A stretch of DNA of 57,000 bases from a virus. A model generated the notes under the pieces. It saw only the letters and a list, made by a program, of their open reading frames with translations, was not told the origin of the DNA and ran no database searches. Both the position numbers and the translations under genes were made by a program. The stretch is taken from the IMG/VR virus record IMGVR_UViG_3300027792_000021, positions 1 through 57,000 of that record; one strand, written 5' to 3'. Shown here one piece after another: positions 49,830 to 57,000 of the stretch; within the stretch, counting starts at the first letter, position 1, and the number at the start of each line of letters is the position of its first letter.

Positions 49830-50618
49830 ATGAGTTTACTGCAACAGATCCAGTCAAGACTGAAGGCCCCAAAGTCACAGGTTAATGAGTTTGGAGGATT
49901 TAAATACAGAAGCTTGGAGGATATACTTGAATCAGCCAAGCCTATTTTGGAGGAACTTGAATGCTCTATCGTTATAGGAGATGAAATCAGGCAATTAGGT
50001 GACAGGTATTATGTAGTGGCTGAAGCGTCTTTGTATGGGCCTGACATGACCCTGGTTAAATCGACAAAGGCTTATGCGAGGGAACCACTGTCTAAAAAAG
50101 GAATGGACGAAGCACAGGTAACAGGTGCTACATCAAGTTATGCAAGAAAATATGCAGTTAATGGGTTGCTTGCTATAGATGATACCAAAGACCCTGATAC
50201 ACAAGATAATAGTAAGGCTGATGATAAGCAGGGCAAGCAATCTAATACACAAAAAACTACTAACCAAAAGAAACAACCTGCGCCACCGATTAAACAACCT
50301 ACGGCTGATGAGATTATTGATCTTGCCAGCAGTATGATGACTGAAACAGAACTTAGAGAATTATATCGGGAAAAGGAATTATCCATTAACAAGTTACCAA
50401 AAGAAGATAAAGCAAGAGTAATAAACGCATTTACTAACCGCAAACTTTATCTTCTGCCAGACGAAGCGAAGGATGCCATAGCTCTTCTTAATACGGCAAC
50501 ATCAGAGCATTTAGACGAGTTTATGGATGCCCTGAGCCCGCAACTGGAAAAGATGCCTGAAGCAGACAGGAAGTATGTAGAGGACTATTACCTGAAACTG
50601 AAAGGAGGGAGTAAGTGA
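49830..50618 (+). CDS. erf: ERF-family single-strand annealing protein
   Basis: 262 aa. VNEFGGFKYRSLEDILESAKPIL then AQVTGATSSYARKYAVNGLLAIDDTKDPD, the ERF hallmark. A Gln/Lys/Pro-rich linker (about 125-155) leads to a helical C-terminal part. Anneals complementary single strands for phage recombination. Confidence 0.85.
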   Translation: MSLLQQIQSRLKAPKSQVNEFGGFKYRSLEDILESAKPILEELECSIVIGDEIRQLGDRYYVVAEASLYGPDMTLVKSTKAYAREPLSKKGMDEAQVTGATSSYARKYAVNGLLAIDDTKDPDTQDNSKADDKQGKQSNTQKTTNQKKQPAPPIKQPTADEIIDLASSMMTETELRELYREKELSINKLPKEDKARVINAFTNRKLYLLPDEAKDAIALLNTATSEHLDEFMDALSPQLEKMPEADRKYVEDYYLKLKGGSK

Positions 50619-50815
50619 AGAAACTATTTTTAGCCATAGCAATACTAATCCTATTATTAGGATGTAGTGATCCTAAAACAGTTGAGGATGTAGACATGAC
50701 ATATAGAATTGCAGAAGCATCTTTTAATTTTGGGTATTCTGCTTGCGAAGCAAATACCCCAAGAGAAGAGGCTCGTAAGGAATTAAGGCGAATATTTTAT
50801 CCAATAAATAAATAA
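50615..50815 (+). CDS. Small lipoprotein
   Basis: 66 aa. GTG start overlapping the ERF stop as GTGA. MKKLFLAIAILILLLGCSD has a lipobox LLGC; mature part short and charged. First 18 codon bases after the start are identical to those of the exported gene at 51142. Confidence 0.6.
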   Translation: MKKLFLAIAILILLLGCSDPKTVEDVDMTYRIAEASFNFGYSACEANTPREEARKELRRIFYPINK

Positions 50816-50827
50816 AGGGGGCATAAA

Positions 50828-51145
50828 ATGGAAGAATTAAAACTTATTTTAGACACAATATCACAAACCACTGGAGCAGCTAAACAGTTTGGTTTTCTGT
50901 GGTTAGGGCTTGAGACAATGAAAGCAATTTTGGCATATTTATTGGCCTTTAGTGCTTTCCTGTTGGCATATAAATTGATTGACAGGATAATAAAAGCATT
51001 CCAAGATGATAATTTTGCAAGCAACCTAAGAGCTATAGTTTCACCAAAAGACAATTACGGTCCTCTTACTTGCAACGAAAAAGCTATTATATTGAGCGCA
51101 GTAAAAAGAGGAATATCTCAAAATCATGAAGGAGAATTAAAATGA
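50828..51145 (+). CDS. Small membrane protein
   Basis: 105 aa, central transmembrane segment (about 27-55), then a cytoplasmic or periplasmic tail with SPKDNYGPLTCNEKAI. AAAGGGGG before the ATG. Unknown. Confidence 0.55.
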   Translation: MEELKLILDTISQTTGAAKQFGFLWLGLETMKAILAYLLAFSAFLLAYKLIDRIIKAFQDDNFASNLRAIVSPKDNYGPLTCNEKAIILSAVKRGISQNHEGELK

Positions 51146-51396
51146 AGAAACTATTTTTAGCTTTAACCATGTCCATAGTGCTATTATCAACATCAGCTAT
51201 TGCAACTGAGGAAAAGGCCAAAGAAGAACCTGTGAAATATGAGGTTACTATTGCCGTGGCTTACAATGCAGTTACGGCAGAGGAAGCTGCCAAGATACAG
51301 AAAGCGGCTCTCATGGCCCATAGGGACGCTTGCAAGGTCGAGATTAAAAGTGTTAGAGGTGGGAATACCTTATATATTGCTACAGTAGTAGAATAA
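51142..51396 (+). CDS. Small exported protein
   Basis: 84 aa. Sec leader MKKLFLALTMSIVLLSTSAIA then a small alpha/beta mature domain. AAGGAGA before the ATG; overlaps the previous gene by 4 bases. Unknown role in the periplasm. Confidence 0.6.
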   Translation: MKKLFLALTMSIVLLSTSAIATEEKAKEEPVKYEVTIAVAYNAVTAEEAAKIQKAALMAHRDACKVEIKSVRGGNTLYIATVVE

Positions 51397-51408
51397 AGGA
51401 GATACTAA

Positions 51409-51579
51409 ATGAGAAAAGAAGCCGTTGAAGAAGCTCTACTTTTAGCACAAACATTTATTGATAGAGGAGGAAAACTCACAAAAAGAGATTACTTTAGCGA
51501 TGGCACTAAACGAACGGCTGCCCTCAGACGTGCCAGCATGGAATTAACACGAGCACTGACTGAGATGCGGAAGTCATAA
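51409..51579 (+). CDS. Small basic helical protein
   Basis: 56 aa. LTKRDYFSDGTKRTAALRRASMELTRAL is a recognisable phage mini-protein pattern that could bind DNA. AAAGGAG before the ATG. Confidence 0.65.
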   Translation: MRKEAVEEALLLAQTFIDRGGKLTKRDYFSDGTKRTAALRRASMELTRALTEMRKS

Positions 51580-51816
51580 TAAATTTGGGGAAATGCAAAA
51601 AACCTTGCAAGTTAAAGTTGTTAAACAACTAAAGCCAACAGATTGGAAAACTCGTTGTAAAATAAACTAGAGATAACGATACCTCATCCATCTAATTAGA
51701 GCCTGTGAAGCATTGAATCTGTAGTGGTGATACAGACCCCAATATACTTTTATTTAATTACATGATATTATAGCCCTGAGCCTGCCCAGGGTATAACTGG
51801 CAGGCAAGGAGGGAAA
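51580..51816 (+). other. 237-bp gap with pre-start hairpin
   Basis: Holds a possible 25-aa ORF (51593-51670, GGGGAA upstream) and, at 51773-51804, mutually exclusive stems GCCCTG/CAGGG and CCTGCC/GGCAGG just before AAGGAGGG of the next gene. The GCCCTGAG start of this hairpin is shared with those at 36028 and 36906. Nothing else recognisable. Confidence 0.45.
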
Positions 51817-52059
51817 TTGAAAATATTAATCTTGGTAAGTATAATTACATGGTCATTTGGTGGAGGGTATCAAGATAGACCATCTGCTAAAATTGTTTCA
51901 AGCATTGAGAATGCTGCTTTATCAGTTTTTGTAGATACGCAAAAAGATAGCATTCTTACTGAACCAGATCAGAAAAAGTACAAGTTATATGAACTTGATA
52001 TAACAACAAATAAAGTAACAGAGATAAAGATACCTGAATTGATTTTTAAGGTAGAATAA
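51817..52059 (+). CDS. Small exported or anchored protein (TTG start)
   Basis: 80 aa; hydrophobic N-terminus (MKILILVSIITWSFGGG), then a small beta-rich domain. TTG start with AAGGAGGG upstream, like 35821. Confidence 0.55.
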   Translation: MKILILVSIITWSFGGGYQDRPSAKIVSSIENAALSVFVDTQKDSILTEPDQKKYKLYELDITTNKVTEIKIPELIFKVE

Positions 52060-52227
52060 ATGAAAATATTTGGTTATACAATAGCTGATGTTAAAATTGA
52101 CCTATGGACGATAGTCTCTGTCCCTGCCGCCATTTATTTATGCTGGTCAGGTAAGGTAAGTTGGTGGACATTTCTATTAATTGTTCTGTGGTCATTTAGT
52201 TGTTATGCCACGGTTAAACAAAAATAG
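52060..52227 (+). CDS. Small two-helix membrane protein
   Basis: 55 aa, transmembrane stretches at about 14-28 and 33-49 with Trp at the interfaces. Starts one base after the previous stop; no clear separate ribosome site. Confidence 0.55.
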   Translation: MKIFGYTIADVKIDLWTIVSVPAAIYLCWSGKVSWWTFLLIVLWSFSCYATVKQK

Positions 52228-52257
52228 AAAAAGCATTGCGTGAATTAGTGTGTAACC

Positions 52258-52413
52258 GTGCCTAACTATTCTACCGGAGCCACATTATTCGGTTTCTTTA
52301 TGATGATGTTTACAGTGCTATTTATACTGCCGATGGCTCTGGTAGTATATATCGTGGGAAATTTAGCAGAATGGATAATAAGGAGGCAAGATGATACAAA
52401 ATTTTATACATAG
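52258..52413 (+). CDS. Possible small membrane protein (GTG start)
   Basis: 51 aa; one Met/Phe/Val-rich transmembrane segment (about 11-33). GTG start lacks an obvious ribosome site; overlaps the sulfotransferase start by 23 bp. Confidence 0.4.
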   Translation: MPNYSTGATLFGFFMMMFTVLFILPMALVVYIVGNLAEWIIRRQDDTKFYT

Positions 52414-53029
52414 ACAGATCCAGAAATATGCCGCCAGTAAGAAGGGTAAAAAATATCATCTGTCTTTTGACTACTGGCATAAACTTATCTGGTTTAGAAT
52501 AGCCAAGTGCGCTACAAGATCAATAGATGAAGTGCTACATATCTATCCTGAATATGAATATCGGCCACGGGGAAATTACTTCCCTTGGTTGTACCGATAT
52601 TATTTCAAGTTCACATTCATTAGAAATCCTATAGATCGTCTTAAATCCTGTTATCTTGATAAGGTAGTAGCTGAAGTTCCTTTTCAATCAAGATACCATA
52701 CATTTTACAGGGAACGATATTTCCCTAAAATGGATATAAATACCTTCATAGAATATGTATCAGTTAAAGACCTTAATTCCCCATACACTGATGAGCATAT
52801 TCGATCTCAAGTGTCTATGCTTAATCTGCCGGATATAGATTTTATTGGCAGAGTTGAGAACTTTGAAACTGACTTTAGAACAGTATTAAAAGTTGCCGGT
52901 ATTCCTGTAGCAAATATCCCTCACATAAACAAGAGTAAAGGTGAGTTAGAATTAACGTCTGTGCAGGAATCTAAGATTAAAAAGATGTACAGAAAAGACT
53001 ATGAACTATGGGAAGATGACAGAAGGTAA
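52391..53029 (+). CDS. Sulfotransferase (Sulfotransfer_2 type)
   Basis: 212 aa. FRIAKCATRSIDEVL (35-49) is the 5'-phosphosulfate loop of PAPS-dependent enzymes, FTFIRNPIDRLKSCY (74-88) the 3'-phosphate-binding motif, DFIGRVENFETDF and HINKS later complete the family layout. No transmembrane helix or signal, so cytoplasmic. Transfers sulfate from PAPS to a glycan or other acceptor; probably changes host surface sugar or a phage glycoconjugate. Rare in phages. AGGAGG before the ATG. Confidence 0.8.
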   Translation: MIQNFIHRQIQKYAASKKGKKYHLSFDYWHKLIWFRIAKCATRSIDEVLHIYPEYEYRPRGNYFPWLYRYYFKFTFIRNPIDRLKSCYLDKVVAEVPFQSRYHTFYRERYFPKMDINTFIEYVSVKDLNSPYTDEHIRSQVSMLNLPDIDFIGRVENFETDFRTVLKVAGIPVANIPHINKSKGELELTSVQESKIKKMYRKDYELWEDDRR

Positions 53030-53040
53030 AGGAGGAATAA

Positions 53041-53214
53041 ATGAAAGACAAAATTAATGCAGAAGAATGGACCACTGAATCTATATTTAATATTTGTAGG
53101 TTCCTTAGATATTGGGGAATACAAAGTGAAAAGTTCCCTAATGAATATCCTAAATCTATGAACCGAGGGGATTGGGATGAGCAATTTGATTCATTCCAAT
53201 ATGAGAAGGAATAG
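53041..53214 (+). CDS. Small hypothetical protein
   Basis: 57 aa, acidic with many aromatic residues (EEWTTESIFNICRFLRYWG). AAAGGAGGAA before the ATG. Downstream of the sulfotransferase, same operon. Confidence 0.6.
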   Translation: MKDKINAEEWTTESIFNICRFLRYWGIQSEKFPNEYPKSMNRGDWDEQFDSFQYEKE

Positions 53215-53254
53215 CATCGATTCATCATCAAGTTTCATGTAAATGGGGGCTAAT

Positions 53255-53440
53255 ATGAAATTACAGGAAGAACGTGAATGGTGGGAGATGCGAATAAAAT
53301 ATCCATTTGTCGGTGATATGCAAAAACGATTAGATAAGTTTCAGCAGAAACTAATAATTGCAGGAGAAGAACCTATATTTGTTCCACAGTATGATAATTC
53401 AAAAACCTTGTGTAAGTCTATATTGGGATTTGACATATAA
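53255..53440 (+). CDS. Small hypothetical protein
   Basis: 61 aa, helical then beta. Inner ATG at 53255 with GGGGGC upstream preferred to ATG at 53243. Last gene of the operon, four bases from the convergent endolysin stop; no terminator seen between. Confidence 0.55.
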   Translation: MKLQEEREWWEMRIKYPFVGDMQKRLDKFQQKLIIAGEEPIFVPQYDNSKTLCKSILGFDI

Positions 53441-53444
53441 CTAA

Positions 53445-53948
53445 CTAAGCCTTGCAAAAACGATTCCAGTTCTCGATGAACTCTTCTACTGTTCCCTTTT
53501 CAGGGTTCCGGTTCCACCACTTGTTCCAATATTCACCAAGACCTGTTATGTCGTATGCATCCGGCAATGGATCTGGAGCTATCCAGTAGTAGTACCTTGC
53601 TATACAGATTGCATACCTTAGATTATATACCAATGCATAATTGTTATGGCTTGAATCAACTCCAGTTAAAGAAATTAATCTGTTTCGTCTCTTCGGTTTA
53701 TATTTTAACTCATTATCCCAAATAGAATGCTGTGTTAGTTTTTCCATCTGAAAGGGACCAAGGCCGCCTTTACCAAAAGAAATGCCTCTCTGGTAGAAGT
53801 ATGTCCCAAAATGAGACTCCTGAGCAGCCGTTCCAAGCATCAAATTAACAGCCGAAGGTGCGCATAATTCGGGATGTTGTTCATTAAGGGAAAAATCTCT
53901 TATTGTTTCCCAAATTAACTGTTTAAACTGGGCATAATTATAAGCCAT
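53445..53948 (-). CDS. Endolysin (lytic transglycosylase-like)
   Basis: 167 aa. MLGTAAQESHFGTYFYQ with catalytic Glu44-Ser45, then LGPFQMEKLTQHSIWD: the start of SLT/lysozyme-like folds that cut the glycan backbone of peptidoglycan. No signal peptide, so a holin is needed. Last gene of the late operon. Starts at the stop of the lipoprotein gene (1-bp overlap). Confidence 0.7.
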   Translation of the reverse strand: MAYNYAQFKQLIWETIRDFSLNEQHPELCAPSAVNLMLGTAAQESHFGTYFYQRGISFGKGGLGPFQMEKLTQHSIWDNELKYKPKRRNRLISLTGVDSSHNNYALVYNLRYAICIARYYYWIAPDPLPDAYDITGLGEYWNKWWNRNPEKGTVEEFIENWNRFCKA

Positions 53949-54220
53949 TATGGTATAGCCGCTCCTGCCTTTAACAGTGTATCAATTATGCCAAGGGCCT
54001 TGCCAGTGTTATCCGGTCCTGGCTTAACTCCCTGAATATCCACTTCTACATCCTTGAATTTTACCTTAGCGGACTCAAACTCCCTTACTGAGTGAACCCT
54101 TGCTTTAGTAATTTCACCTGTAGTTGGATCGTAATGTTCAAAGTAATAATCCCCCCCTCCGCCATGCTGGGCACATCCTGCAAGTAGGAAAATAAATAAG
54201 ATACTATAGAGCTTTTTCAT
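53948..54220 (-). CDS. Lysis-cassette lipoprotein (o-spanin-like)
   Basis: 90 aa. MKKLYSILFIFLLAGCAQ with lipobox LAGC; mature part short, Gly-rich then charged. Position next to the endolysin and lipobox suggest an outer-membrane spanin, though Pro-rich spanin traits are weak. Confidence 0.55.
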   Translation of the reverse strand: MKKLYSILFIFLLAGCAQHGGGGDYYFEHYDPTTGEITKARVHSVREFESAKVKFKDVEVDIQGVKPGPDNTGKALGIIDTLLKAGAAIP

Positions 54221-54387
54221 TTATCTTTTTCTCCTCTGGGCCAAGAACAGTCTATATGAGCAGTCCAGCCCTCTCCCTTCTTTTTTACCGTAACCTCAAC
54301 ATCTATTCCGTTTTGAGTAAGAAAGTTGATCGCTTTATAGAAAGCTATCTTCAATTCTCTTTTTTCCTTATCAGTTATGGCTATCAT
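54217..54387 (-). CDS. Small hypothetical protein
   Basis: 56 aa, basic helical N-terminus and beta C-terminus (IDVEVTVKKKGEGWTAHIDCSWP). ATGA overlap with the lipoprotein and TGATG overlap with the previous gene. Confidence 0.6.
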   Translation of the reverse strand: MIAITDKEKRELKIAFYKAINFLTQNGIDVEVTVKKKGEGWTAHIDCSWPRGEKDK

Positions 54388-54578
54388 CACAATACCGGCT
54401 TAATGGGCTTGTCGGAAACTCCCCTAAAGGCCCGCCTTGTTCTTGCCCTGTGTTCGGAGCTTACCCTGTTAAGGTGATCCCTTGTCCCTTGCTCAGCAAG
54501 AAATTTCTGAAGACCATTGAAGCTTTTAAACTCAGAATACACCAGTGTCAAGTCGTCTCTGTTAATATGCCTGTTCAC
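54387..54578 (-). CDS. Small basic protein (GTG start)
   Basis: 63 aa from GTG at 54578, with AGGAG 8 bases upstream, overlapping the DUF1353-type gene by 17 bp. Arg/His-rich end (SSEHRARTRRAFRGVSDKPIKPVL). Unknown. Confidence 0.5.
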   Translation of the reverse strand: MNRHINRDDLTLVYSEFKSFNGLQKFLAEQGTRDHLNRVSSEHRARTRRAFRGVSDKPIKPVL

Positions 54579-55095
54579 GTTCCATTCTCCTATACCTGTT
54601 CCACGCAATCCACCCGAAACATCTAAGTATTGCCCAAAATCCTTTAGGTAAAATATGTATGCCACATGTAATAGTTGATAAGCACATAAACACATTATCC
54701 CAATATGCTCTTCCTGCACCGGCTAAATAATCATACCTGATTTCCTTGCCATCTTCATATTTGACTCCAATTAACTTATCATAGCGGCAAGCAAAATCGT
54801 GGAACAACCCAGGCACAAAGAATATACCAGTAGGAGAAAAAATAGGTCTGGTTAACTTAGGGAATGAGGCTCCATCAGTTACAAAATCTTTAAAGAATAC
54901 AATTCTTATCCCGTTTGGAAGGTCCACATACCAGTCTCTATTAAGTACCCATAGCTCACTGTTAAAGCCAAAGGACGACTTAATTCTTCCCCAATAACTC
55001 AGGTCTTTAGGAAGAAATACAGGGCTTAGAGATGGTTGGGAAACATCCCATGAACAATATTTACAAGTATTCCAGATTTTAGGATACTTTGTCAT
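54562..55095 (-). CDS. DUF1353-like protein
   Basis: 177 aa. FKDFVTDGASFPKLTRPIFSPTGIFFVPGLFHDFACRYDKL is the DUF1353 core (TDGASxP...HD). Preceded by a Cys/Trp-rich segment (CKYCSWDVSQ). Found in lysis or tail regions of phages; biochemical role unknown. Its first 156 bases are duplicated at the left edge of the window. Confidence 0.75.
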   Translation of the reverse strand: MTKYPKIWNTCKYCSWDVSQPSLSPVFLPKDLSYWGRIKSSFGFNSELWVLNRDWYVDLPNGIRIVFFKDFVTDGASFPKLTRPIFSPTGIFFVPGLFHDFACRYDKLIGVKYEDGKEIRYDYLAGAGRAYWDNVFMCLSTITCGIHILPKGFWAILRCFGWIAWNRYRRMEREQAY

Positions 55096-55096
55096 T
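54940..55096. repeat. Long direct repeat, right copy (partner 1-157)
   Basis: See 1-157. One silent difference in 157 bp; sequence diverges fully on the right of 55096 although gene order there is comparable. Confidence 0.95.
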
Positions 55097-55298
55097 GATT
55101 ACTTCCCCATTGACGCATAATATCCGTTATTGCACTTGCCAGTTGCTCTTGTTGATTTTTAGGCCCATCTATCTCTATAATTCTGTTTTCAAAATCAAGA
55201 TTAGTTATCTTACAACCATACCTGAATGCAAGGGCATTGATTGCGTTGATAAATACTAACTCCGTATCTTCCGGCATAGTGTCTTCATGAACTGCCAT
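55092..55298 (-). CDS. Small hypothetical protein
   Basis: 68 aa, helical with a beta turn; contains one Cys (YGCKITN). AGAGG before the ATG, ATGA overlap with the DUF1353 gene. Takes the slot of the Tyr/Pro-rich gene (167-415) in the other allele. Confidence 0.55.
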   Translation of the reverse strand: MAVHEDTMPEDTELVFINAINALAFRYGCKITNLDFENRIIEIDGPKNQQEQLASAITDIMRQWGSNQ

Positions 55299-55315
55299 GA
55301 TTTATACCTCTATCC

Positions 55316-55750
55316 TTAGTTTACCCTTAAACCAGTAGCCACATCAGGTGCTACGAAGTAGCTTAGCCCGAATACCTTTCCTTCATAAACTATCTCAGGT
55401 TCATCAGACCAGCCGATCCGTGATTTAGTAACATCAACCCCATTCACAAGCCGGACAGTCTGTAACCCTACATAATATTTACTTTCAATGTCGTTGATAC
55501 TAAAGGTAATCGTTGCCGTATTTTCTGTCGTAGCAGCCTTCAGGATAGGATTGGTCTTTGCTATGTCAGCTTCGAGAGCGACAAACACATTATAAGAAAT
55601 GGTGTCCCCATCAGGTATATCCGCTCCATTTACCAGATCAGTTACGGGGGACCAAGTTACCACCGAAGAGTTTGTTGGTATCCAGTCCATAGCAAAACAT
55701 GGTATTGCAAATAAACATGATAAAATAATTGATGCAAAGAGCTTTCTCAT
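55316..55750 (-). CDS. Exported FN3-like protein
   Basis: 144 aa. Signal peptide MRKLFASIILSCLFAIPCFA, then a single FN3-type beta-sandwich (VVTWSPVTDLVNGADIPDGDTISYNVFV ... YYVGLQTVR). Probable surface-binding or virion-decorating protein in allele B, which lacks the PIG-L gene. Confidence 0.6.
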   Translation of the reverse strand: MRKLFASIILSCLFAIPCFAMDWIPTNSSVVTWSPVTDLVNGADIPDGDTISYNVFVALEADIAKTNPILKAATTENTATITFSINDIESKYYVGLQTVRLVNGVDVTKSRIGWSDEPEIVYEGKVFGLSYFVAPDVATGLRVN

Positions 55751-55763
55751 TTAGTCTCCTTTT

Positions 55764-55931
55764 TTACTTCTTATCTTTGGTAAAAGCACCTATTGCCCCA
55801 ATTAATGCAAGACCAGCTGTAATAATCAGTTGCATCTGTTCAGGGGAAATACTTATTCCGAGTGCAGTTAAAAGGGCAACAATACCCCGCCAAGTAGATG
55901 GTTCTGATAATCGATCTAAAATATTATTCAT
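55764..55931 (-). CDS. Holin-like membrane protein
   Basis: 55 aa from the ATG at 55931 (AAGGAG upstream). STWRGIVALLTALGISISPEQMQLIITAGLALIGAIGAF has the two short hydrophobic segments and W-R-G-I-V-A-L-L-T start of a common phage holin-like family. Confidence 0.65.
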   Translation of the reverse strand: MNNILDRLSEPSTWRGIVALLTALGISISPEQMQLIITAGLALIGAIGAFTKDKK

Positions 55932-55944
55932 AGTTTTTCTCCTT

Positions 55945-56433
55945 TTAATGCACAAAGATTTTAAATAAAAATATGAGCAAGCCAAGAAGGGCTTGGACTG
56001 CCAGCACTATACCAATTCCTATATTCAACGTTTTTGACTGGGCATCTGCTTTTTTATCTACAGTTTCCAGTTTAGATTCCAGTCCTTCTCTAATGGAATC
56101 TATTTTTGTATCTACCCTACTGGATAATGCTTCTATTTTAGATTCCAGCACTTCTTTGGTGGTAGTTAGTTTTGTGTCCGTTCCATTCACAGTGGCATAA
56201 GTAGCCTCTGCCCTGTCAATCCTTTTTTGAAAGTTATTGACCGTTTCAAAGTGTTTGTCAACCTGGGTCCTTGCTAAGTTCTCTGCCTCTTTTGCAACCT
56301 CTTTCGCCAGCTTAATACTGTCAATTATTGCATCCCACTTATCCTTTCTGAGTTCCTGGTCCTTCTGGACCTCGGTTTCCAGCCTTACAAGCCGTTCCAG
56401 TGTATCCCTGTCGGAGATATATTTCTCAGCCAT
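55945..56433 (-). CDS. Coiled-coil protein with C-terminal anchor
   Basis: 162 aa: long charged coiled coil (about 5-130), C-terminal transmembrane segment (138-160). Tail-anchored topology; could be an inner-membrane spanin-like or fibre-associated protein. Confidence 0.55.
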   Translation of the reverse strand: MAEKYISDRDTLERLVRLETEVQKDQELRKDKWDAIIDSIKLAKEVAKEAENLARTQVDKHFETVNNFQKRIDRAEATYATVNGTDTKLTTTKEVLESKIEALSSRVDTKIDSIREGLESKLETVDKKADAQSKTLNIGIGIVLAVQALLGLLIFLFKIFVH

Positions 56434-56671
56434 TTTGTATTTTCCCCGTTATCAGGCCATATAAAAGCCCCAATATAGCCGCTGTAAGAGTAGCTCCAGC
56501 AGTCCACCAAGATGCCCTTTTCATAGTGGTGGTTTCCCGTAGACTCTTTACGAATCTACAATTTTCCGCTGCTTCTTTAGAAGTCAATCCATGATTCTCA
56601 AAGAACTCTTCAAGAGCTATCCGCATTTCATTGCGGATAATGATTTTGTCTTCCTCAGTCATCATATTCAT
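56426..56671 (-). CDS. Small membrane protein
   Basis: 81 aa, charged helical N-terminus and transmembrane segment at about 55-75 (WWTAGATLTAAILGLLYGLITG). AAGGAG before the ATG. Overlaps the next gene by 8 bp. Positional equivalent of 1438-1653. Confidence 0.55.
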   Translation of the reverse strand: MNMMTEEDKIIIRNEMRIALEEFFENHGLTSKEAAENCRFVKSLRETTTMKRASWWTAGATLTAAILGLLYGLITGKIQNG

Positions 56672-56694
56672 TATTTCTCCTTATGGAGCTTCGT
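56669..56694. repeat. Short anchor repeat, right copy (partner 1651-1675)
   Basis: Same 25-bp sequence with a 1-bp length change, again between a fibre-like gene and a small membrane gene. Confidence 0.85.
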
Positions 56695-56706
56695 GTTGAG
56701 TTTTCA

Positions 56707-57000
56707 TTATGGCGAGACCTCTGCAAAAGAGGAATTTTCATCACCAATTCTAAGCTCATCATAATAGATGGTCATTACTTGTGCATCTTCAAGCCATCCA
56801 TATATTCCCATTTGCAAATAAGGCCCCTGAACATCATTAAAGCAATTTCCCCCAGACCTATCTACTATTAAAACTCCATCTTTCCATATTTTTGTAAGAC
56901 CATCATTATCGTAATCCCAAACAATATGTAAAACAAAGTCAACCCATTTACCAACTTCATAAGGATCAAGAGTAGTCCATAATCCATTCGCTGTTTCATC
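56707..57000 (-). CDS. Lectin-like fibre protein, C-terminal part only (cut by window end)
   Basis: 98 codons to the stop at 56707, open to the edge. KWVDFVLHIVWDYDNDG and TKIWKDGVLIVDRSGG align with the jelly-roll part of the 1693-3351 protein; here the protein stops at FAEVSP just after that domain, without FN3 or F5/8C modules. Supports allele replacement between the two window ends. Confidence 0.7.
   Translation of the reverse strand, partial: DETANGLWTTLDPYEVGKWVDFVLHIVWDYDNDGLTKIWKDGVLIVDRSGGNCFNDVQGPYLQMGIYGWLEDAQVMTIYYDELRIGDENSSFAEVSP

Overview
The window looks like nearly one whole genome of an uncultured tailed phage, most likely a podovirus-type caudoviricete infecting a Gram-negative host. 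Evidence: small and large terminase, portal, scaffold, capsid, a tail-adaptor-like protein, a long beta-rich tail protein, three internal/ejection-type proteins, a large set of fibre-like proteins, and a lysis set with lipoproteins and Sec/Tat leaders. DNA is AT-rich and almost every gene has a strong AGGAGG-type ribosome binding site. I see no integrase, tRNA, CRISPR, DNA polymerase or RNA polymerase gene. The host cannot be named from the sequence.

Layout. (1) 1-35.3 kb, minus strand: one long late operon running from the small terminase (35.3 kb) through large terminase, portal, scaffold, capsid, adaptor, ejection proteins and tail fibres to a row of six exported glycan-binding/fibre-like proteins, then holin-like proteins, a Tat-exported PIG-L-type deacetylase and a DUF1353-type gene cut by the window start. 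(2) 35.4-37.8 kb, plus strand: an early operon of very small genes, with hairpins placed just before several start sites. (3) 46.1-38.0 kb, minus strand: early/replication block (MT-A70 methyltransferase, O-like replication protein, primase-helicase, second methyltransferase, many zinc-knuckle proteins). (4) 46.2-53.4 kb, plus strand: regulator, RusA-like resolvase, PD-(D/E)XK nuclease, SSB-like protein, ERF annealing protein, small exported and membrane proteins, sulfotransferase. (5) 57-53.4 kb, minus strand: a second version of the fibre end/holin/DUF1353 locus followed by lipoprotein and endolysin.

The two ends match: 157 bp at 1-157 recur at 54940-55096 with one synonymous difference, and flanking genes are syntenic but diverged. 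The simplest reading is a circular or circularly permuted genome of about 54.94 kb whose fibre-to-lysis cassette exists in two alleles; a tandem pair of related genomes is the alternative. On the circle, the late operon runs without a break from terminase to endolysin and converges on the recombination operon.

Non-coding content is rich: two divergent promoter/operator regions with apparently leaderless transcripts, a terminator-type attenuator before the replication operon, a 300-nt two-domain inverted-repeat structure at 44.0-44.3 kb, two candidate small RNAs at 37.8-38.3 kb (one carrying the 16S anti-Shine-Dalgarno sequence), GNRA-capped hairpins before start codons, and a perfect three-way junction after the capsid gene. 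Together with exported, glycan-directed proteins (sulfotransferase, PIG-L-like deacetylase, GH43-like propeller, lectin folds) this suggests a phage that invests in surface-glycan recognition or remodelling and in RNA-level control.
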